64,000 nt of DNA from Lysinibacillus telephonicus (GCF_003966145.1 NZ_RXNR01000001.1:62001-126000); one strand, 5' to 3'. Shown: positions 1 to 11,311, counted from the stretch's first letter. Notes: generated by a model not told the origin, from the letters alone. Translations and numbers: made by a program.

Positions 1-66
1 ACCAGCATCAATATGAGCCATGATCCCAATATTACGTGTATTCTCTAGTGAGAATTCGCGTTTCAT
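1..66 (-). CDS. fusA: Elongation factor G, N-terminal fragment (runs off window)
   Basis: Only the first 22 codons are present; the gene continues beyond position 1. The peptide begins [20 protein letters not shown], the conserved start of EF-G leading into the G1 GTP-binding loop. EF-G is the cytosolic GTPase that drives ribosomal translocation. The ATG at 64-66 is preceded by an AAGGAGAAAAT ribosome binding site. It is the last gene of the rpsL-rpsG-fusA series, 94 bases after rpsG, the usual Bacillales order. Confidence 0.93.
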   Translation of the reverse strand, partial: MKREFSLENTRNIGIMAHIDAG

Positions 67-160
67 AGGAAATTTTCTCCTTCCATATTGGGTATAGACT
101 TTTTTTGTTGATTATATATTTAAATCTACGTACTAGCACGCAGCTAGCACGTAGTTTAAA

Positions 161-631
161 TTACCAACGATAGTGTGCAAATGCTTTGTTTGCTTCTGCC
201 ATTTTGTGCATATCTTCGCGTTTTTTAACTGATGCACCAGTGTTGTTAGATGCGTCTAAGATTTCGTTAGCTAAACGTTCTTCCATAGTTTTTTCACCAC
301 GAAGACGAGAATAGTTAACTAAATAACGAAGACCTAAAGTAATACGACGTTCTGGACGTACTTCAACTGGTACTTGGTAGTTAGAACCACCAACACGGCG
401 AGCACGTACTTCAAGAACTGGCATTACGTTATTTAATGCAGCTTCAAATACTTCTAATGGATCTTGACCAGAACGTTCTTTAACTAATTCGAACGCACCG
501 TATAAGATCTTTTGAGAAGTACCTCTTTTACCATCAATCATCATTTTATTGATTAAACGAGTTACTAGTTTTGAATTATAAATTGGATCTGGTAACACGT
601 CACGTTTGGAAACAGGACCTTTACGAGGCAT
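161..631 (-). CDS. rpsG: 30S ribosomal protein S7
   Basis: A 156-residue protein of the normal S7 length, starting [16 protein letters not shown] and ending in the typical [11 protein letters not shown]-like tail. S7 nucleates assembly of the 30S head by binding the 3' domain of 16S rRNA. I chose the ATG at 629-631 because AAAGGAGG lies just upstream. An upstream in-frame start would add six residues (MKGGKH) encoded by the ribosome binding site itself. It lies between rpsL (148 bases upstream) and fusA and is probably cotranscribed with both. Confidence 0.96.
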   Translation of the reverse strand: MPRKGPVSKRDVLPDPIYNSKLVTRLINKMMIDGKRGTSQKILYGAFELVKERSGQDPLEVFEAALNNVMPVLEVRARRVGGSNYQVPVEVRPERRITLGLRYLVNYSRLRGEKTMEERLANEILDASNNTGASVKKREDMHKMAEANKAFAHYRW

Positions 632-779
632 GTGTTTTCCTCCTTTCAAGTAATTATCTCTTTTATCTAATCAAGTTGCCATTTGCATTCTATATTCACT
701 TTCGAATCGTGCGCACATTTCATATGAATTCAAAAACAAATATGAATTACAAAGGCATGTGTTATTTCAGGAAACTAGA

Positions 780-1199
780 TTATTTTTTCTCTTTTGGACG
801 TTTTGTACCGTATAGAGAACGTGATTGCATACGGCCGTTTACACCAGCAGTATCAAGAGCACCACGAACGATATGGTAACGTACCCCTGGTAAGTCTTTT
901 ACACGTCCACCGCGGATTAATACTACGCTGTGTTCTTGTAGGTTGTGACCTTCACCAGGAATGTAAGCTGTAACTTCGATTTGGTTAGTTAAGCGTACAC
1001 GAGCATATTTACGTAACGCTGAGTTTGGTTTTTTAGGTGTCATAGTACCTACACGAGTACAAACACCACGTTTTTGAGGAGAATTAACATTTGTTAAAGA
1101 TTTTTTAAAGCTGTTATATCCCTTGTTTAACGCTGGTGAATTTGATTTCGTTACTTTGGATTTACGAGGCTTACGTACCAATTGGTTAATTGTAGGCAT
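780..1199 (-). CDS. rpsL: 30S ribosomal protein S12
   Basis: A 139-residue S12 with the conserved [12 protein letters not shown] start and the decoding-centre segment [11 protein letters not shown]. Residue 56 is Lys, the streptomycin-sensitive state in this family. The second conserved loop, [14 protein letters not shown], is also intact. S12 sits at the interface of the 30S A site and sets decoding accuracy. A GAAGGGAGG ribosome binding site precedes the ATG. It is followed by rpsG and fusA and preceded by the L7Ae-like gene rplGB, as in B. subtilis. Confidence 0.96.
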   Translation of the reverse strand: MPTINQLVRKPRKSKVTKSNSPALNKGYNSFKKSLTNVNSPQKRGVCTRVGTMTPKKPNSALRKYARVRLTNQIEVTAYIPGEGHNLQEHSVVLIRGGRVKDLPGVRYHIVRGALDTAGVNGRMQSRSLYGTKRPKEKK

Positions 1200-1296
1200 C
1201 GGTTTTTCCTCCCTTCATTTATTCCTTGTAATACCACACATCCAGGTGGTTCATTTTTAGGGTAAAAACAAAGTCTTTGTGTTTCACACACAAAAA

Positions 1297-1548
1297 CTAA
1301 CTTACAGCGATTGCAACAACCGCAGCTCCAACATGAATACCACAAGCTTTGCCAAGTTCTTTTTTAGACTCAACGAGACTCACTGGTACGCCGACTTCTT
1401 TTGCAAGAATAATGACTGGATCGGTTACCCAACTGTCTGCATCAAGTGCTACAAAAAGCTCTGTCACTTGACCAGCACGGATTGCTTTCACTGCTTGCTT
1501 TGTACCTATGATTGTTTTACTGGCCTGTTTTACTTTTTCATAAGACAT
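1297..1548 (-). CDS. rplGB: L7Ae-family K-turn-binding ribosomal protein (YbxF/RplGB)
   Basis: An 83-residue L7Ae/L30e-fold protein containing [12 protein letters not shown] and the signature [21 protein letters not shown]. subtilis YbxF, in the same position between rpoC and rpsL, binds RNA kink-turns; its cellular role is not well defined. Two ATGs lie close together. GGAGG is only two bases from the first and eight from the second, so I start at the second (MSYEKV), which also matches the family. It lies 131 bases after rpoC, with a hairpin between them. Confidence 0.9.
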   Translation of the reverse strand: MSYEKVKQASKTIIGTKQAVKAIRAGQVTELFVALDADSWVTDPVIILAKEVGVPVSLVESKKELGKACGIHVGAAVVAIAVS

Positions 1549-1638
1549 TTTCATATCCTCCGAAGCACAGACAGTTAACTATCAACCTTTAGTATATTAT
1601 CACTATCAATTTAAACTGTCAATATTTTTTATAAAATC

Positions 1639-1667
1639 CACTCGGGAGAAGGATGCTCCCCCGAGTG
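1639..1667 (-). terminator. Hairpin after rpoC, possible weak terminator
   Basis: The arms CACTCGGGAG and CTCCCCCGAGTG form a strong stem with a two-base bulge, 12 bases beyond the rpoC stop. On the minus strand it is followed only by ATTTTATAAAAAA, a poor U-tract. It may be a partial terminator or an mRNA 3'-end stabiliser between rpoC and rplGB. Confidence 0.5.
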
Positions 1668-1679
1668 ATTTTACTATTA

Positions 1680-4600
1680 TTATTCAGCAGAAGAAAATTC
1701 TTCTGTAGCTTCTACAGCGTCTTCTTCAATACGAATTTGTCGGTAGCGTTGCATACCAGTACCTGCAGGAACTAGTTTACCGATAATTACGTTTTCCTTC
1801 AGACCAAGAAGCTCATCACGTTTACCTTTAATTGCAGCATCCGTTAACACACGAGTTGTTTCTTGGAATGATGCAGCAGATAAGAATGATTCTGTTTCAA
1901 GAGATGCTTTTGTAATACCTAGGATTACAGGACGACATGTTGCAGGATTTTTACCGCCTAGAATTGCTTCTTTGTTCGCCTCTGAGAATTGGTGAATATC
2001 TAGTAATGAACCTGGTAGTACATCTGTATCACCTGCTTCGATTACACGTACTTTACGAAGCATTTGGCGTACCATTACTTCGATATGTTTGTCGCCAATT
2101 TCTACCCCTTGCATACGGTATACTTTTTGCACTTCTTTTAATAAGTATTCTTGAACAGTGGCAACATCTTTAACCTTTAATAATTGTTTTGGATCAATAG
2201 AGCCCTCTGTAAGAATCTGACCAGGTTTAATTGAATCGTTAAGTTGTACTTTTAAGCGTGCATTATAAGGTGCTTGATATTTACGTGTTTCAATTTCACC
2301 TTGAATTGTAATTTCTTTTAAGCCTTCACGAATTTCTTCGATTTCAGATACAACACCTGAAATTTCTGAGATAACCGCTTGCCCTTTTGGATTACGAGCT
2401 TCAAAAATTTCTTGGATACGTGGAAGACCTTGTGTAATATCGTTACCAGCAACACCACCAGTGTGGAATGTACGCATTGTTAATTGTGTACCAGGCTCAC
2501 CGATCGATTGAGCTGCGATAATACCTACCGCTTCCCCAACTTCTACTTCTTCACCTGTTGCTAGGTTAATACCATAACATTTTTTACATACGCCATGCTT
2601 TGTATTACATGTGAATGCAGAACGAATTGTCACTTCAGCAATACCAGCGTCTTCAATTTCACGTGCAATATCTTGAGTGATTAATTGATCGCGTTCTAAA
2701 ATAACCGCACCTGTTTCAGGGTGACGAATTGTTTTCTTTGTATGACGGCCAACAATACGTTCTTCCAATGTTTCGATTACTTCTGTACCTTCCATTAAAG
2801 CACCAATCGTTAAACCACGGTCTGTACCACAATCATCTTCGCGTACAATAACATCTTGTGCTACGTCTACTAAACGACGAGTTAAGTAACCAGAATCGGC
2901 AGTTTTTAAAGCTGTATCGGCTAAACCTTTACGAGCACCGTGTGTAGAGATGAAGTATTCCAATACAGTTAAACCTTCACGGAATGAAGATTTAATTGGA
3001 AGTTCGATGATACGACCAGCTGGGTTGGCCATTAAACCACGCATACCTGCAAGTTGAGTGAAGTTTGATGCGTTACCACGGGCACCAGAGTCACTCATCA
3101 TGAAGATTGGGTTAGTATCTGGTAAAGAGTCCATCAGTTTAGACTGAATTTCATCTTTTGCAGCAGACCAGCTTGAGATTACGCGGTCGTAACGTTCTTC
3201 TTCCGTAATTAAACCACGACGGAATTGAACCATTACTTTATCTACTTTCTTCTGTGCTTCGTCTAAGATTTCATTTTTCTCCGGTAATACGACGATATCT
3301 GAAATCGCAACTGTAATACCAGCTTTTGTAGAATATTTGAATCCTAGGTCTTTCATACGGTCAAGCATTTTAGACGTTTCTGTAATATGGAATCGTTTAA
3401 ACACTTCCGCAATGATGTTTCCTAAGAATTTCTTACGGAATGGACTGATTGGAGCAACAGAAGCAAAATGTTTCTTCAACACTGCTTGTCGTTGTGCTTC
3501 AACCTTTTCAGCATCTGAAAGCGCATTGTACCCTTCAGAAGCCTCTACTTCTTTTAATGTTTCTTCATCAATCGTTAAAGTTGTGAAGTATTTCTCTGGT
3601 GTTTTTTGCTCAAGGTTAACTGCTGTTGGTTCATTAATGTAAGGGAATGATTCAGGAAGAATTTCATTGAAAATTACCTTACCTACTGTAGTTAATAAGA
3701 ACATTTTATTTTGTTCTTCTGTAAACGTTTGATTGTTTAATGAACTTGCTTTAACCGCAATACGAGTGTGTAAATGCACTTTACCAGTTTGGTATGCAAT
3801 TAGCACTTCGTCTGGACCATAGAAAACAGAGCCTTCCCCACGAGCACCTTGACGCTCAAGAGTTAAGTAATAGTTACCTAATACCATATCCTGAGATGGA
3901 GTAACAACAGGTTTACCATCTTTAGGGTTTAAGATGTTTTGAGCAGCAAGCATTAATAGACGGGCCTCTGCTTGCGCTTCTGCAGATAATGGAACGTGAA
4001 CCGCCATTTGGTCACCATCAAAGTCAGCGTTATAAGCTGTACATACTAATGGGTGAAGACGAATTGCACGACCTTCTACTAATGTAGGTTCAAATGCTTG
4101 AATACCAAGACGGTGTAATGTCGGTGCACGGTTTAACAACACTGGATGCTCACGAATTACGTCTTCTAAAACGTCCCAAACTTCGTTGTGCAGACGCTCA
4201 ATTTTACGTTTTGCACTTTTAATGTTATGAGCAAGACCACGTTCAACAAGCTCTTTCATTACGAAAGGCTTGAATAATTCGATAGCCATTTCTTTTGGAA
4301 GACCGCATTGATACATTTTTAAGTTTGGACCTACTACGATAACGGAACGACCTGAATAGTCAACACGTTTACCAAGTAAGTTTTGACGGAAACGGCCTTG
4401 TTTCCCTTTTAACATATGTGAAAGTGATTTTAACGGACGGTTACCAGGACCTGTAACAGGACGACCACGACGGCCGTTATCTATTAAAGCATCAACCGCT
4501 TCTTGCAGCATACGTTTTTCGTTTTGTACGATAATGCTTGGTGCACCAAGGTCAAGTAGTCGTTTTAAACGATTGTTACGGTTAATTACACGGCGATATA

Positions 4601-5369
4601 AGTCGTTCAAGTCAGAAGTTGCAAAACGTCCGCCATCTAATTGCACCATTGGACGCAGCTCTGGCGGAATAACTGGCAGTACGTCTAAAATCATCCATTC
4701 TGGTTTGTTGCCAGAGTTACGGAATGACTCGATTACTTCTAGACGTTTAATTGCACGAGTACGACGTTGACCTTGAGCAGTTTTCAGCTCTTCTTTTAAT
4801 ACATTTGTTTCATCTTCTAAATCAATTTGTTCTAGAAGTTTTTTAATCGCTTCTGCACCCATAGCAGCTTCAAAATCATTGCCGAATTTTTCACGGTATG
4901 CACGATATTCTTTTTCAGAAAGAAGTTGTTTCTTTTCTAACGATGTAGCACCTGAATCGATTACTACATAAGAAGCAAAGTAAATTACTTCTTCCAATGC
5001 ACGTGGAGACATATCAAGAATAAGTCCCATGCGGCTTGGAATACCTTTGAAGTACCAAATATGTGATACAGGAGCAGCTAATTCAATGTGACCCATACGT
5101 TCACGACGAACTTTTGCACGTGTTACTTCAACACCACAACGGTCACAAACTACGCCTTTATAACGTACACGTTTGTATTTACCGCAGTGACATTCCCAGT
5201 CTTTTGTAGGTCCGAAAATGCGTTCACAGAACAGACCATCTTTTTCTGGTTTTAAAGTACGATAGTTGATTGTTTCTGGTTTTTTAACTTCCCCATATGA
5301 CCAAGAACGAATCTTATCAGGTGAAGCTAAACCAATTTTCATATATTCAAATTCATTAACGTCTATCAA
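1680..5369 (-). CDS. rpoC: DNA-directed RNA polymerase subunit beta-prime
   Basis: The 1229-residue catalytic beta-prime subunit. Visible landmarks are the N-terminal zinc ribbon ([20 protein letters not shown], about residues 60-80), the active-site [12 protein letters not shown] that holds the catalytic Mg2+, the trigger-loop region around [16 protein letters not shown], and the second zinc site [13 protein letters not shown]. It is about 30 residues longer than B. subtilis RpoC as I recall it (1199). The excess lies in one acidic, helix-like insertion at about residues 590-640, just before the [11 protein letters not shown] segment. The start [10 protein letters not shown] matches the family. 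It lies 137 bases after rpoB with a terminator-like hairpin between them. Confidence 0.97.
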   Translation of the reverse strand: MIDVNEFEYMKIGLASPDKIRSWSYGEVKKPETINYRTLKPEKDGLFCERIFGPTKDWECHCGKYKRVRYKGVVCDRCGVEVTRAKVRRERMGHIELAAPVSHIWYFKGIPSRMGLILDMSPRALEEVIYFASYVVIDSGATSLEKKQLLSEKEYRAYREKFGNDFEAAMGAEAIKKLLEQIDLEDETNVLKEELKTAQGQRRTRAIKRLEVIESFRNSGNKPEWMILDVLPVIPPELRPMVQLDGGRFATSDLNDLYRRVINRNNRLKRLLDLGAPSIIVQNEKRMLQEAVDALIDNGRRGRPVTGPGNRPLKSLSHMLKGKQGRFRQNLLGKRVDYSGRSVIVVGPNLKMYQCGLPKEMAIELFKPFVMKELVERGLAHNIKSAKRKIERLHNEVWDVLEDVIREHPVLLNRAPTLHRLGIQAFEPTLVEGRAIRLHPLVCTAYNADFDGDQMAVHVPLSAEAQAEARLLMLAAQNILNPKDGKPVVTPSQDMVLGNYYLTLERQGARGEGSVFYGPDEVLIAYQTGKVHLHTRIAVKASSLNNQTFTEEQNKMFLLTTVGKVIFNEILPESFPYINEPTAVNLEQKTPEKYFTTLTIDEETLKEVEASEGYNALSDAEKVEAQRQAVLKKHFASVAPISPFRKKFLGNIIAEVFKRFHITETSKMLDRMKDLGFKYSTKAGITVAISDIVVLPEKNEILDEAQKKVDKVMVQFRRGLITEEERYDRVISSWSAAKDEIQSKLMDSLPDTNPIFMMSDSGARGNASNFTQLAGMRGLMANPAGRIIELPIKSSFREGLTVLEYFISTHGARKGLADTALKTADSGYLTRRLVDVAQDVIVREDDCGTDRGLTIGALMEGTEVIETLEERIVGRHTKKTIRHPETGAVILERDQLITQDIAREIEDAGIAEVTIRSAFTCNTKHGVCKKCYGINLATGEEVEVGEAVGIIAAQSIGEPGTQLTMRTFHTGGVAGNDITQGLPRIQEIFEARNPKGQAVISEISGVVSEIEEIREGLKEITIQGEIETRKYQAPYNARLKVQLNDSIKPGQILTEGSIDPKQLLKVKDVATVQEYLLKEVQKVYRMQGVEIGDKHIEVMVRQMLRKVRVIEAGDTDVLPGSLLDIHQFSEANKEAILGGKNPATCRPVILGITKASLETESFLSAASFQETTRVLTDAAIKGKRDELLGLKENVIIGKLVPAGTGMQRYRQIRIEEDAVEATEEFSSAE

Positions 5370-5466
5370 GGAGCCTACCTCCCTTTAGTATAAGTCCTCT
5401 AACGACTTTCCGAAGCTCAACAATTAATTTTAAAGTAACGGTTTGCTTAAATATTTAAAAAAAGAA

Positions 5467-5492
5467 GGGCAGGCAGATATTTATACCTGCCC
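5467..5492 (-). terminator. Terminator-like hairpin between rpoB and rpoC
   Basis: On the minus strand, GGGCAGG and CCTGCCC pair around a 12-base loop and are followed by TTCTTTTTTTAAAT. It begins 15 bases after the rpoB stop and about 100 bases before rpoC. It has all the features of an intrinsic terminator, so rpoC must be read through it or have its own promoter. Confidence 0.72.
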
Positions 5493-5506
5493 AAATTTAT
5501 GAAACA

Positions 5507-8500
5507 TTATTCAAAAGTTTCTACTGCGTCTTCTTCCTTATCACTAGGAGGTAAGATGTTTAATGCATCTGTTGGCTGAAGTTCGTCTTCATCATCAAGA
5601 TCGCGAAGCTCAACTTCTTCGTCATTGATTGTTAACATTTTTACATCTAAACCTAATGATTGAAGCTCTTTAATTAATACTTTGAAAGACTCTGGAACAC
5701 CTGGTTCTGGAACACTTTCACCCTTAACAATTGCCTCGTATGTTTTCACCCGACCAACAACATCGTCGGATTTAATTGTTAAGATTTCTTGAAGTGTATA
5801 CGCAGCACCATAAGCTTCAAGTGCCCAAACCTCCATCTCACCGAAACGTTGACCACCGAATTGCGCTTTACCTCCAAGTGGTTGTTGTGTAACAAGTGAA
5901 TATGGACCAGTTGAACGAGCATGAAGTTTATCGTCAACCATGTGTGCTAATTTGATCATGTACATGATACCTACAGATACACGGTTGTCGAATGGTTCCC
6001 CAGAACGTCCATCATAAAGAATTGTTTTACCATCGCGGTTCATACCCGCTTCTTCCATTGTTTCCCAAACATCCTCTTCATTTGCTCCATCAAATACTGG
6101 TGTAGCCATATGAAGGCCTAGGTAACGAGCAGCCATACCTAAGTGAAGCTCTAAAACTTGTCCGATATTCATACGAGATGGTACCCCAAGTGGATTTAAC
6201 ATGATATCAACAGGAGTTCCGTCTGGCATAAATGGCATATCTTCTTCTGGTAAGATACGAGAGATAACCCCTTTGTTACCGTGACGTCCGGCCATTTTGT
6301 CCCCAACCCGGATTTTACGTTTTTGAACAATATAAACACGAACTAATTGGTTAACACCTGGAGGCAGCTCATCGCCATCTTCACGATTGAAGACTTTAAC
6401 ATCAAGAACGATACCACCCGCTCCATGAGGCACACGCAATGAAGTATCACGAACTTCACGAGCTTTTTCACCAAAGATTGCATGTAACAATCTTTCTTCA
6501 GCAGTTAGCTCTGTTACCCCTTTAGGAGTTACTTTACCTACAAGAATATCACCATCGCGAACTTCTGCACCGATACGGATAATTCCTCGGTCATCTAGGT
6601 TGCGAAGCGCATCTTCACCAACGTTTGGAATATCGCGAGTGATTTCTTCAGGTCCAAGTTTTGTATCACGAGATTCTGATTCATATTCTTCAATATGAAC
6701 AGAAGTATAAACATCATCTTTTACTAGACGTTCGTTCATAATAACGGCGTCTTCGTAGTTGAAACCTTCCCATGTCATGAAGGCAACTAAAACGTTGCGT
6801 CCAAGGGCAAGTTCGCCTTTTTCCATAGATGGTCCATCAGCTAAAATATCTTTCGGTTTAACACGATCGCCAACTTTTACGATTGGACGTTGGTTAATCG
6901 AAGTACCGTGGTTAGAACGAGTGAATTTTTGAAGTTTATACTTCGTTAACTCACCTTTAACTTCTTTACCATCAATTTCTTCTATGCGACGCACATGAAT
7001 AGAACGTGCTTCAACATGTTCCACAATACCGTGGTATTTATTTACTACAGCTGCACCAGAATCACGAGCGTTGACATGTTCCATACCAGTACCAACGAAC
7101 GGCGCTTCAGGATTTAATAACGGAACAGCTTGACGTTGCATGTTCGCACCCATTAACGCACGGTTTGAGTCGTCGTTTTCTAAGAATGGAATACATGCTG
7201 TCGCAGCAGAAACTACTTGTTTAGGAGATACGTCCATATAGTCAACACGGTCTCTTTTAAATACTGTGTTATCACCACGGAAACGTCCTAAAACTTCTTC
7301 TTTTGCAAATGTACCATCTGGATTTAATGGTGAGTTTGCTTGTGCAACGATGTAGTTATCTTCTTCATCAGCTGTTAAGTAGTCGATTTGTTCTGTAACT
7401 TGCCCTGTTTCTGGATCAACACGGCGATATGGAGTTTCAATGAAACCAAATTTATTTACTTTCGCAAATGATGAAAGTGAGTTAATTAAACCAATGTTTG
7501 GACCCTCAGGAGTCTCGATTGGACACATACGGCCATAGTGGGAATAGTGAACGTCACGCACTTCCATACCAGCGCGTTCACGTGTTAAACCACCAGGTCC
7601 TAATGCAGAAAGACGACGTTTGTGCGTTAATTCTGCTAGTGGGTTTGTTTGGTCCATGAATTGAGATAATTGAGAGCTACCAAAGAACTCTTTAATCGAT
7701 GCAATTACAGGACGAATATTAATTAATTGTTGAGGCACGATAGACGCTGTGTCATTAATCGACATACGTTCACGTACTACACGTTCCATACGGGACAACC
7801 CGATACGGAATTGATTTTGCAACAATTCACCTACAGAACGTAAGCGGCGATTACCTAAATGGTCAATATCATCCGTATTACCTACGCCGTGCAATAAATT
7901 GAAGAAGTAAGACATTGAAGCAATAACATCAGCTGGAGTAATATGCTTCACTTCTTCATCGATATAAGCGTTTGAAATAATGTTAATTTCTTTTTGCGCT
8001 TCATCATTTGGTGCATAGATTTTAATCGATTGAATCGTTACATCTTCTTCAAGTACGCCACCAACTTGTGATAACGTGCGGAAGCCAATGCCCTTTTCTA
8101 AATAAGGGATAATACGATCCAAAGTACGGCGGTCAAGAACAGTACCTTTTTCAACTAAAATTTCTCCTGTTTCAGGATCAACAAGAGCTTCTGCAATCGT
8201 TTGGTTAAACAAACGATTTTTAATGTGAAGCTTTTTATTCATTTTATAACGTCCAACGTTTGCTAAATCATAACGTTTAGCATCGAAGAAACGAGAATAT
8301 AACAAACTTTTAGCGCTTTCTACTGTTGGCGGTTCACCTGGACGTAGTCGCTCATAGATTTCTAACAGCGCTTTTTCAGTGCTATCAGTATTATCTTTTT
8401 CAAGCGTATTACGTAAGTACTCATTATCACCAAGAATTTCAATAATTTCTTGGTCTGAACCGAATCCTAAAGCACGCAGCAATACTGTAACTGGTAGTTT

Positions 8501-9064
8501 ACGTGTGCGATCGATGCGTACATAAACAACGTCTTTAGCATCTGTTTCGTACTCTAACCAAGCACCACGGTTTGGAATTACAGTTGCACCAAAGCCTTTT
8601 TTACCATTTTTATCAGTTTTATCATGGAAATAAACACTTGGCGAACGTACTAATTGTGAAACGATAACGCGTTCGGCACCATTAATTACAAATGTACCTG
8701 TTTCCGTCATTAATGGGAAATCACCCATAAAGACATCTTGCTCTTTTACTTCGTCTGTTTCTTTGTTGTGGAGACGTACTTTTACACGCAAAGGTGCAGC
8801 ATAAGTAACGTCACGTTCTTTACATTCATCAACATCATACTTAGGCTCTCCTAAAGTATAATCGATGAATTCAAGTGAAAGATTGCCTGTAAAATCTTCG
8901 ATTGGAGAAATGTCGCGGAACATCTCACGCAACCCTTCTTCAAGGAACCACTCGTAAGATGCTGTTTGAATTTCAATTAAATTCGGAAGCTCCAGCACCT
9001 CTTTAATACGCGCAAAGCTTCTACGCTGGCGGTGTTGTCCGTACTGAACTAGTTGACCTGTCAA
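5507..9064 (-). CDS. rpoB: DNA-directed RNA polymerase subunit beta
   Basis: An 1185-residue beta subunit. The rifampicin-binding segment reads [20 protein letters not shown] followed by [11 protein letters not shown], the wild-type sensitive sequence. The C-terminal block [20 protein letters not shown], which meets beta-prime, is present. I start at TTG 9062-9064 (protein [19 protein letters not shown]). The upstream in-frame GTG at 9071-9073 lies inside the GAGGGGTGA ribosome binding site and cannot be used with it. B. subtilis rpoB also starts with TTG at this residue. It has its own promoter and a long structured leader, and is followed by rpoC. Confidence 0.95.
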   Translation of the reverse strand: MTGQLVQYGQHRQRRSFARIKEVLELPNLIEIQTASYEWFLEEGLREMFRDISPIEDFTGNLSLEFIDYTLGEPKYDVDECKERDVTYAAPLRVKVRLHNKETDEVKEQDVFMGDFPLMTETGTFVINGAERVIVSQLVRSPSVYFHDKTDKNGKKGFGATVIPNRGAWLEYETDAKDVVYVRIDRTRKLPVTVLLRALGFGSDQEIIEILGDNEYLRNTLEKDNTDSTEKALLEIYERLRPGEPPTVESAKSLLYSRFFDAKRYDLANVGRYKMNKKLHIKNRLFNQTIAEALVDPETGEILVEKGTVLDRRTLDRIIPYLEKGIGFRTLSQVGGVLEEDVTIQSIKIYAPNDEAQKEINIISNAYIDEEVKHITPADVIASMSYFFNLLHGVGNTDDIDHLGNRRLRSVGELLQNQFRIGLSRMERVVRERMSINDTASIVPQQLINIRPVIASIKEFFGSSQLSQFMDQTNPLAELTHKRRLSALGPGGLTRERAGMEVRDVHYSHYGRMCPIETPEGPNIGLINSLSSFAKVNKFGFIETPYRRVDPETGQVTEQIDYLTADEEDNYIVAQANSPLNPDGTFAKEEVLGRFRGDNTVFKRDRVDYMDVSPKQVVSAATACIPFLENDDSNRALMGANMQRQAVPLLNPEAPFVGTGMEHVNARDSGAAVVNKYHGIVEHVEARSIHVRRIEEIDGKEVKGELTKYKLQKFTRSNHGTSINQRPIVKVGDRVKPKDILADGPSMEKGELALGRNVLVAFMTWEGFNYEDAVIMNERLVKDDVYTSVHIEEYESESRDTKLGPEEITRDIPNVGEDALRNLDDRGIIRIGAEVRDGDILVGKVTPKGVTELTAEERLLHAIFGEKAREVRDTSLRVPHGAGGIVLDVKVFNREDGDELPPGVNQLVRVYIVQKRKIRVGDKMAGRHGNKGVISRILPEEDMPFMPDGTPVDIMLNPLGVPSRMNIGQVLELHLGMAARYLGLHMATPVFDGANEEDVWETMEEAGMNRDGKTILYDGRSGEPFDNRVSVGIMYMIKLAHMVDDKLHARSTGPYSLVTQQPLGGKAQFGGQRFGEMEVWALEAYGAAYTLQEILTIKSDDVVGRVKTYEAIVKGESVPEPGVPESFKVLIKELQSLGLDVKMLTINDEEVELRDLDDEDELQPTDALNILPPSDKEEDAVETFE

Positions 9065-9141
9065 CTCATTCACCCCTCATTAAAGCGATAATAGGTCTTT
9101 GCAAAATCATCTAAATGGTGTATGATTTCGAAAGATTAGAA

Positions 9142-9214
9142 AACTTGGTTTATCACCATACGATAAACCTGGTTGCAGTTATGTAGAAAAGGAGGTTTAC
9201 ACTTTCTTTTCTAC
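9142..9214 (-). promoter_or_regulatory. Structured 5' leader of rpoB (two hairpins)
   Basis: Within the 388-base gap 9065-9452 two strong hairpins lie in the rpoB leader. One pairs GTAGAAAAG with CTTTTCTAC (9183-9214). The other pairs GGTTTATC with GATAAACC (9147-9169) and can extend to 9142-9174 across a two-base mismatch. On the minus strand the second is followed by AAGTTTTCTAATC, a weak U-tract, so it could act as an attenuator. No ORF is present here. Confidence 0.55.
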
Positions 9215-9342
9215 CAAAAAGAAAACGAGTCTTTCCTTAGACGTCATTTTCGGTTAAACTAAACTTATTCATGGCAAGTATACCCAGCACAACAGCATTG
9301 CATACAAAAGGGCACACTCCCACAAAATAATAATTTTGCATT

Positions 9343-9371
9343 TTATTATGTTATCATAGCCCATTTGTCAA
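9343..9371 (-). promoter_or_regulatory. Sigma-A promoter for rpoB-rpoC
   Basis: On the minus strand a perfect -35 box TTGACA (9366-9371) is separated by 17 bases from -10 TAATAA (9343-9348). It predicts a transcript start near 9336 and a leader of about 270 bases before rpoB. Confidence 0.75.
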
Positions 9372-9452
9372 GTCAATATTTTATAATTAATCAAATTAGA
9401 GACTTCTACTCTATACCTTTAGCACCTTAAATGCTTAGCAATACAGTAAGGA

Positions 9453-10055
9453 TTATTTTTTTGCACGTATAATCCAATACCCCTTTTTCTTCTCAACAAT
9501 GTCTACTTCTGCAAATTTTTCTTCTAGATGATTTAATGTAGATGGCGCTCCTTGTTTCTTTTGAATTACAATCCACAGTTCCCCACCTGAAACTAGCCTT
9601 TCAAAAGCACCATCATAAAATTTAAAGATCGTTTCTTTTCCAGCTCGAATTGGTGGATTGGTTAAGATCGCAGCAACTTGCAATTCATGATCAACCGCAG
9701 CAAGTCCATCACTTTCAAATATTCGTACATTTTGAATTCCGTTTAATTGCGCGTTTTTTTGCGATAACGCAACTGCTCGTTCATTAATATCCATCATGTA
9801 TACTAATCGATGAGGATTTTGCTTCGCAATTGAAAGTCCAATCGGGCCATACCCACAGCCGACATCTAAAATCGCTCCATCGATATCCGGCAATTTAAAG
9901 GTCTCAATTAAAACACGGGATCCAAAATCTACTTCGCTTTTACTAAATACACCTGCATCCGTTTCAAATAAAAACGAGTGTCCGAGTAATGTAAATTTCC
10001 ATTGGCGTGGTTTACTTTCAGTTTGAGGCTTCTTTGAATAATAATGTTCAGACAT
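9453..10055 (-). CDS. rsmC: Class I SAM-dependent rRNA methyltransferase, RsmC/YbxB type
   Basis: A 200-residue Rossmann methyltransferase. The SAM-binding motif LDVGCGYGPIG is at about residues 85-95, and NPPIRAGK matches the NPP[FYWI] catalytic motif of N2-guanine or N6-adenine methylases. By family it probably methylates 16S rRNA at G1207 (N2). It corresponds to B. subtilis YbxB, also located between rplL and rpoB. The ATG at 10053-10055 follows GAGGAGGGC at good spacing. The in-frame TTG 18 bases upstream is within that binding site and is rejected. The exact target base is inferred from homology. Confidence 0.88.
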   Translation of the reverse strand: MSEHYYSKKPQTESKPRQWKFTLLGHSFLFETDAGVFSKSEVDFGSRVLIETFKLPDIDGAILDVGCGYGPIGLSIAKQNPHRLVYMMDINERAVALSQKNAQLNGIQNVRIFESDGLAAVDHELQVAAILTNPPIRAGKETIFKFYDGAFERLVSGGELWIVIQKKQGAPSTLNHLEEKFAEVDIVEKKKGYWIIRAKK

Positions 10056-10082
10056 CTTAACTGCCCTCCTCAAAGAAATGAA

Positions 10083-10111
10083 GAAAGCCCGTCAAAATAG
10101 ACGAGCTTTCT
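10083..10111 (-). terminator. Intrinsic terminator after rplJ-rplL
   Basis: On the minus strand GAAAGCTCGTC pairs with GACGGGCTTTC (one U-G wobble) around a six-base loop, followed by TTCATTTCTTT. It starts 31 bases after the rplL stop and probably ends the rplJL transcript before rsmC. Confidence 0.75.
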
Positions 10112-10141
10112 TTATTTATTGAAAATAAGATAAGCAATAAA

Positions 10142-10504
10142 TTACTTAACTTCGATTGTAGCGCCAACTTCATCAAGTTTAGCTTTGATTTCTTCAGCTT
10201 CTTCTTTAGATACGCCTTCTTTAAGTGGTTTTGGAGCGTTGTCAACTAATTCTTTAGCTTCTTTTAATCCAAGACCAGTGATTTCACGTACTACTTTGAT
10301 AACTTTGATTTTTTGGTCACCAGCGTTAGCTAGTACTACATCAAATTCAGTTTTTTCTTCAGCAGCAGCTGCACCAGCGCCACCTACTACTGCTACAGGA
10401 GCAGCAGCTGTTACACCAAATTCTTCTTCGATTGCTTTTACTAAATCGTTTAATTCAAGAACTGTCATAGCTTTAATAGCTTCTAAGATTTGCTCTTTGT
10501 TCAT
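10142..10504 (-). CDS. rplL: 50S ribosomal protein L7/L12
   Basis: A 120-residue acidic stalk protein. Residues 1-30 are the dimerising N-terminal domain, then an Ala/Gly/Val-rich hinge ([18 protein letters not shown]), then the C-terminal factor-binding domain with [21 protein letters not shown]12 dimers on L10 recruit and activate EF-G, EF-Tu and IF2. ATAGGAGG precedes the ATG. It follows rplJ by 78 bases and is followed by a terminator. Confidence 0.97.
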   Translation of the reverse strand: MNKEQILEAIKAMTVLELNDLVKAIEEEFGVTAAAPVAVVGGAGAAAAEEKTEFDVVLANAGDQKIKVIKVVREITGLGLKEAKELVDNAPKPLKEGVSKEEAEEIKAKLDEVGATIEVK

Positions 10505-10582
10505 TTTATTTTCCTCCTATATGGATATTGTTGTTATTTTTAGGCAACTTGCCCGATGTTTAATTTGAAGTTCAGGCTACAC

Positions 10583-11083
10583 TTACGCGCCTTGTTCTTC
10601 TTTTTGTTCTGCAACAGCTTTTGTTGCAAGCGCGAAGTTGCGCATTGGAGCTTGAAGTACAGATAAAAGCATTGAAAGTAGACCTTCGCGTGATGGAAGT
10701 TCTGCAAGTGCTTTAACGTCATCAGCTGAAGATACATTACCTTCGATGATACCAGCTTTGATTTCAAGTGCTTCGTTCTTTTTAGCGAAGTCATTGATAA
10801 TTTTTGCTGGAGCTACTACGTCTTCATTAGAGAACGCAACAGCGTTTGGACCAGTTAAGAATTCGTTAATCCCTTCAACACCAGCGATTTCTGTAGCACG
10901 ACGAGTTAAAGTGTTTTTGTAAACTTTGAACTCAACACCAGCTTCGCGAAGTTGTTTACGAAGTTCTGTAACTTGAGCAACAGTTAAACCGCGGTAATCT
11001 ACAACAACTACCGATGAAGCAGATTTGAATTTCTCAGCGATTTCTTGTACTTGAACTTTTTTCGTTTCAATAGCATTGCTCAT
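10583..11083 (-). CDS. rplJ: 50S ribosomal protein L10
   Basis: A 166-residue L10, the normal Bacillus length, with [20 protein letters not shown] near the N-terminus and a C-terminal helix that docks L12 dimers. It anchors the stalk on 23S rRNA and, with L12, binds its own mRNA leader to repress translation. I start at ATG 11081-11083 ([13 protein letters not shown]). The in-frame GTG nine bases upstream is part of the GGAGGTG binding site. The leader at 11131-11260 is the expected control element. Confidence 0.96.
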   Translation of the reverse strand: MSNAIETKKVQVQEIAEKFKSASSVVVVDYRGLTVAQVTELRKQLREAGVEFKVYKNTLTRRATEIAGVEGINEFLTGPNAVAFSNEDVVAPAKIINDFAKKNEALEIKAGIIEGNVSSADDVKALAELPSREGLLSMLLSVLQAPMRNFALATKAVAEQKEEQGA

Positions 11084-11130
11084 GATTGACACCTCCTATT
11101 AGAATGGGTCATTTATACCGACAAAAGAAA

Positions 11131-11262
11131 AGCCCCTAGTCAAATGCAGACTAGAGGCTGAAAATTCATCATCTAAAAAGAATCCGATTTCGATGTCCTC
11201 GGTAGGATCATTAAGTGACAAGCACCCCTACTGTCTACGGTACAAATGGATATTCACAACGA
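11131..11262 (-). promoter_or_regulatory. Ribosomal protein L10 leader with intrinsic attenuator
   Basis: The segment between the promoter and rplJ is about 130 bases and ends in a hairpin (AGCCTCTAGTC / GACTAGGGGCT, 11131-11159) followed by TTTTCTTTTG. This is the layout of the Firmicutes L10 leader, in which excess L10-L12 binds the upstream stems and favours termination. I recognise it from position and layout and have not matched a covariance model. Confidence 0.72.
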
Positions 11263-11267
11263 CATCC

Positions 11268-11296
11268 ATCTTACCAAAGAAGGGAGTCGTTGTCAA
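11268..11296 (-). promoter_or_regulatory. Sigma-A promoter for rplJ-rplL
   Basis: On the minus strand TTGACA (11291-11296) is followed after exactly 17 bases by TAAGAT (11268-11273). It lies just beyond the rplA stop and drives the L10 leader transcript. Confidence 0.85.
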
Positions 11297-11311
11297 CATT
11301 TTTTAATTTTA

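Noticed and set aside
9065-9073. GTG start for rpoB giving 1188 residues
   Set aside because: This GTG is part of the Shine-Dalgarno GAGGGGTGA; the TTG nine bases downstream has correct spacing and matches the family.
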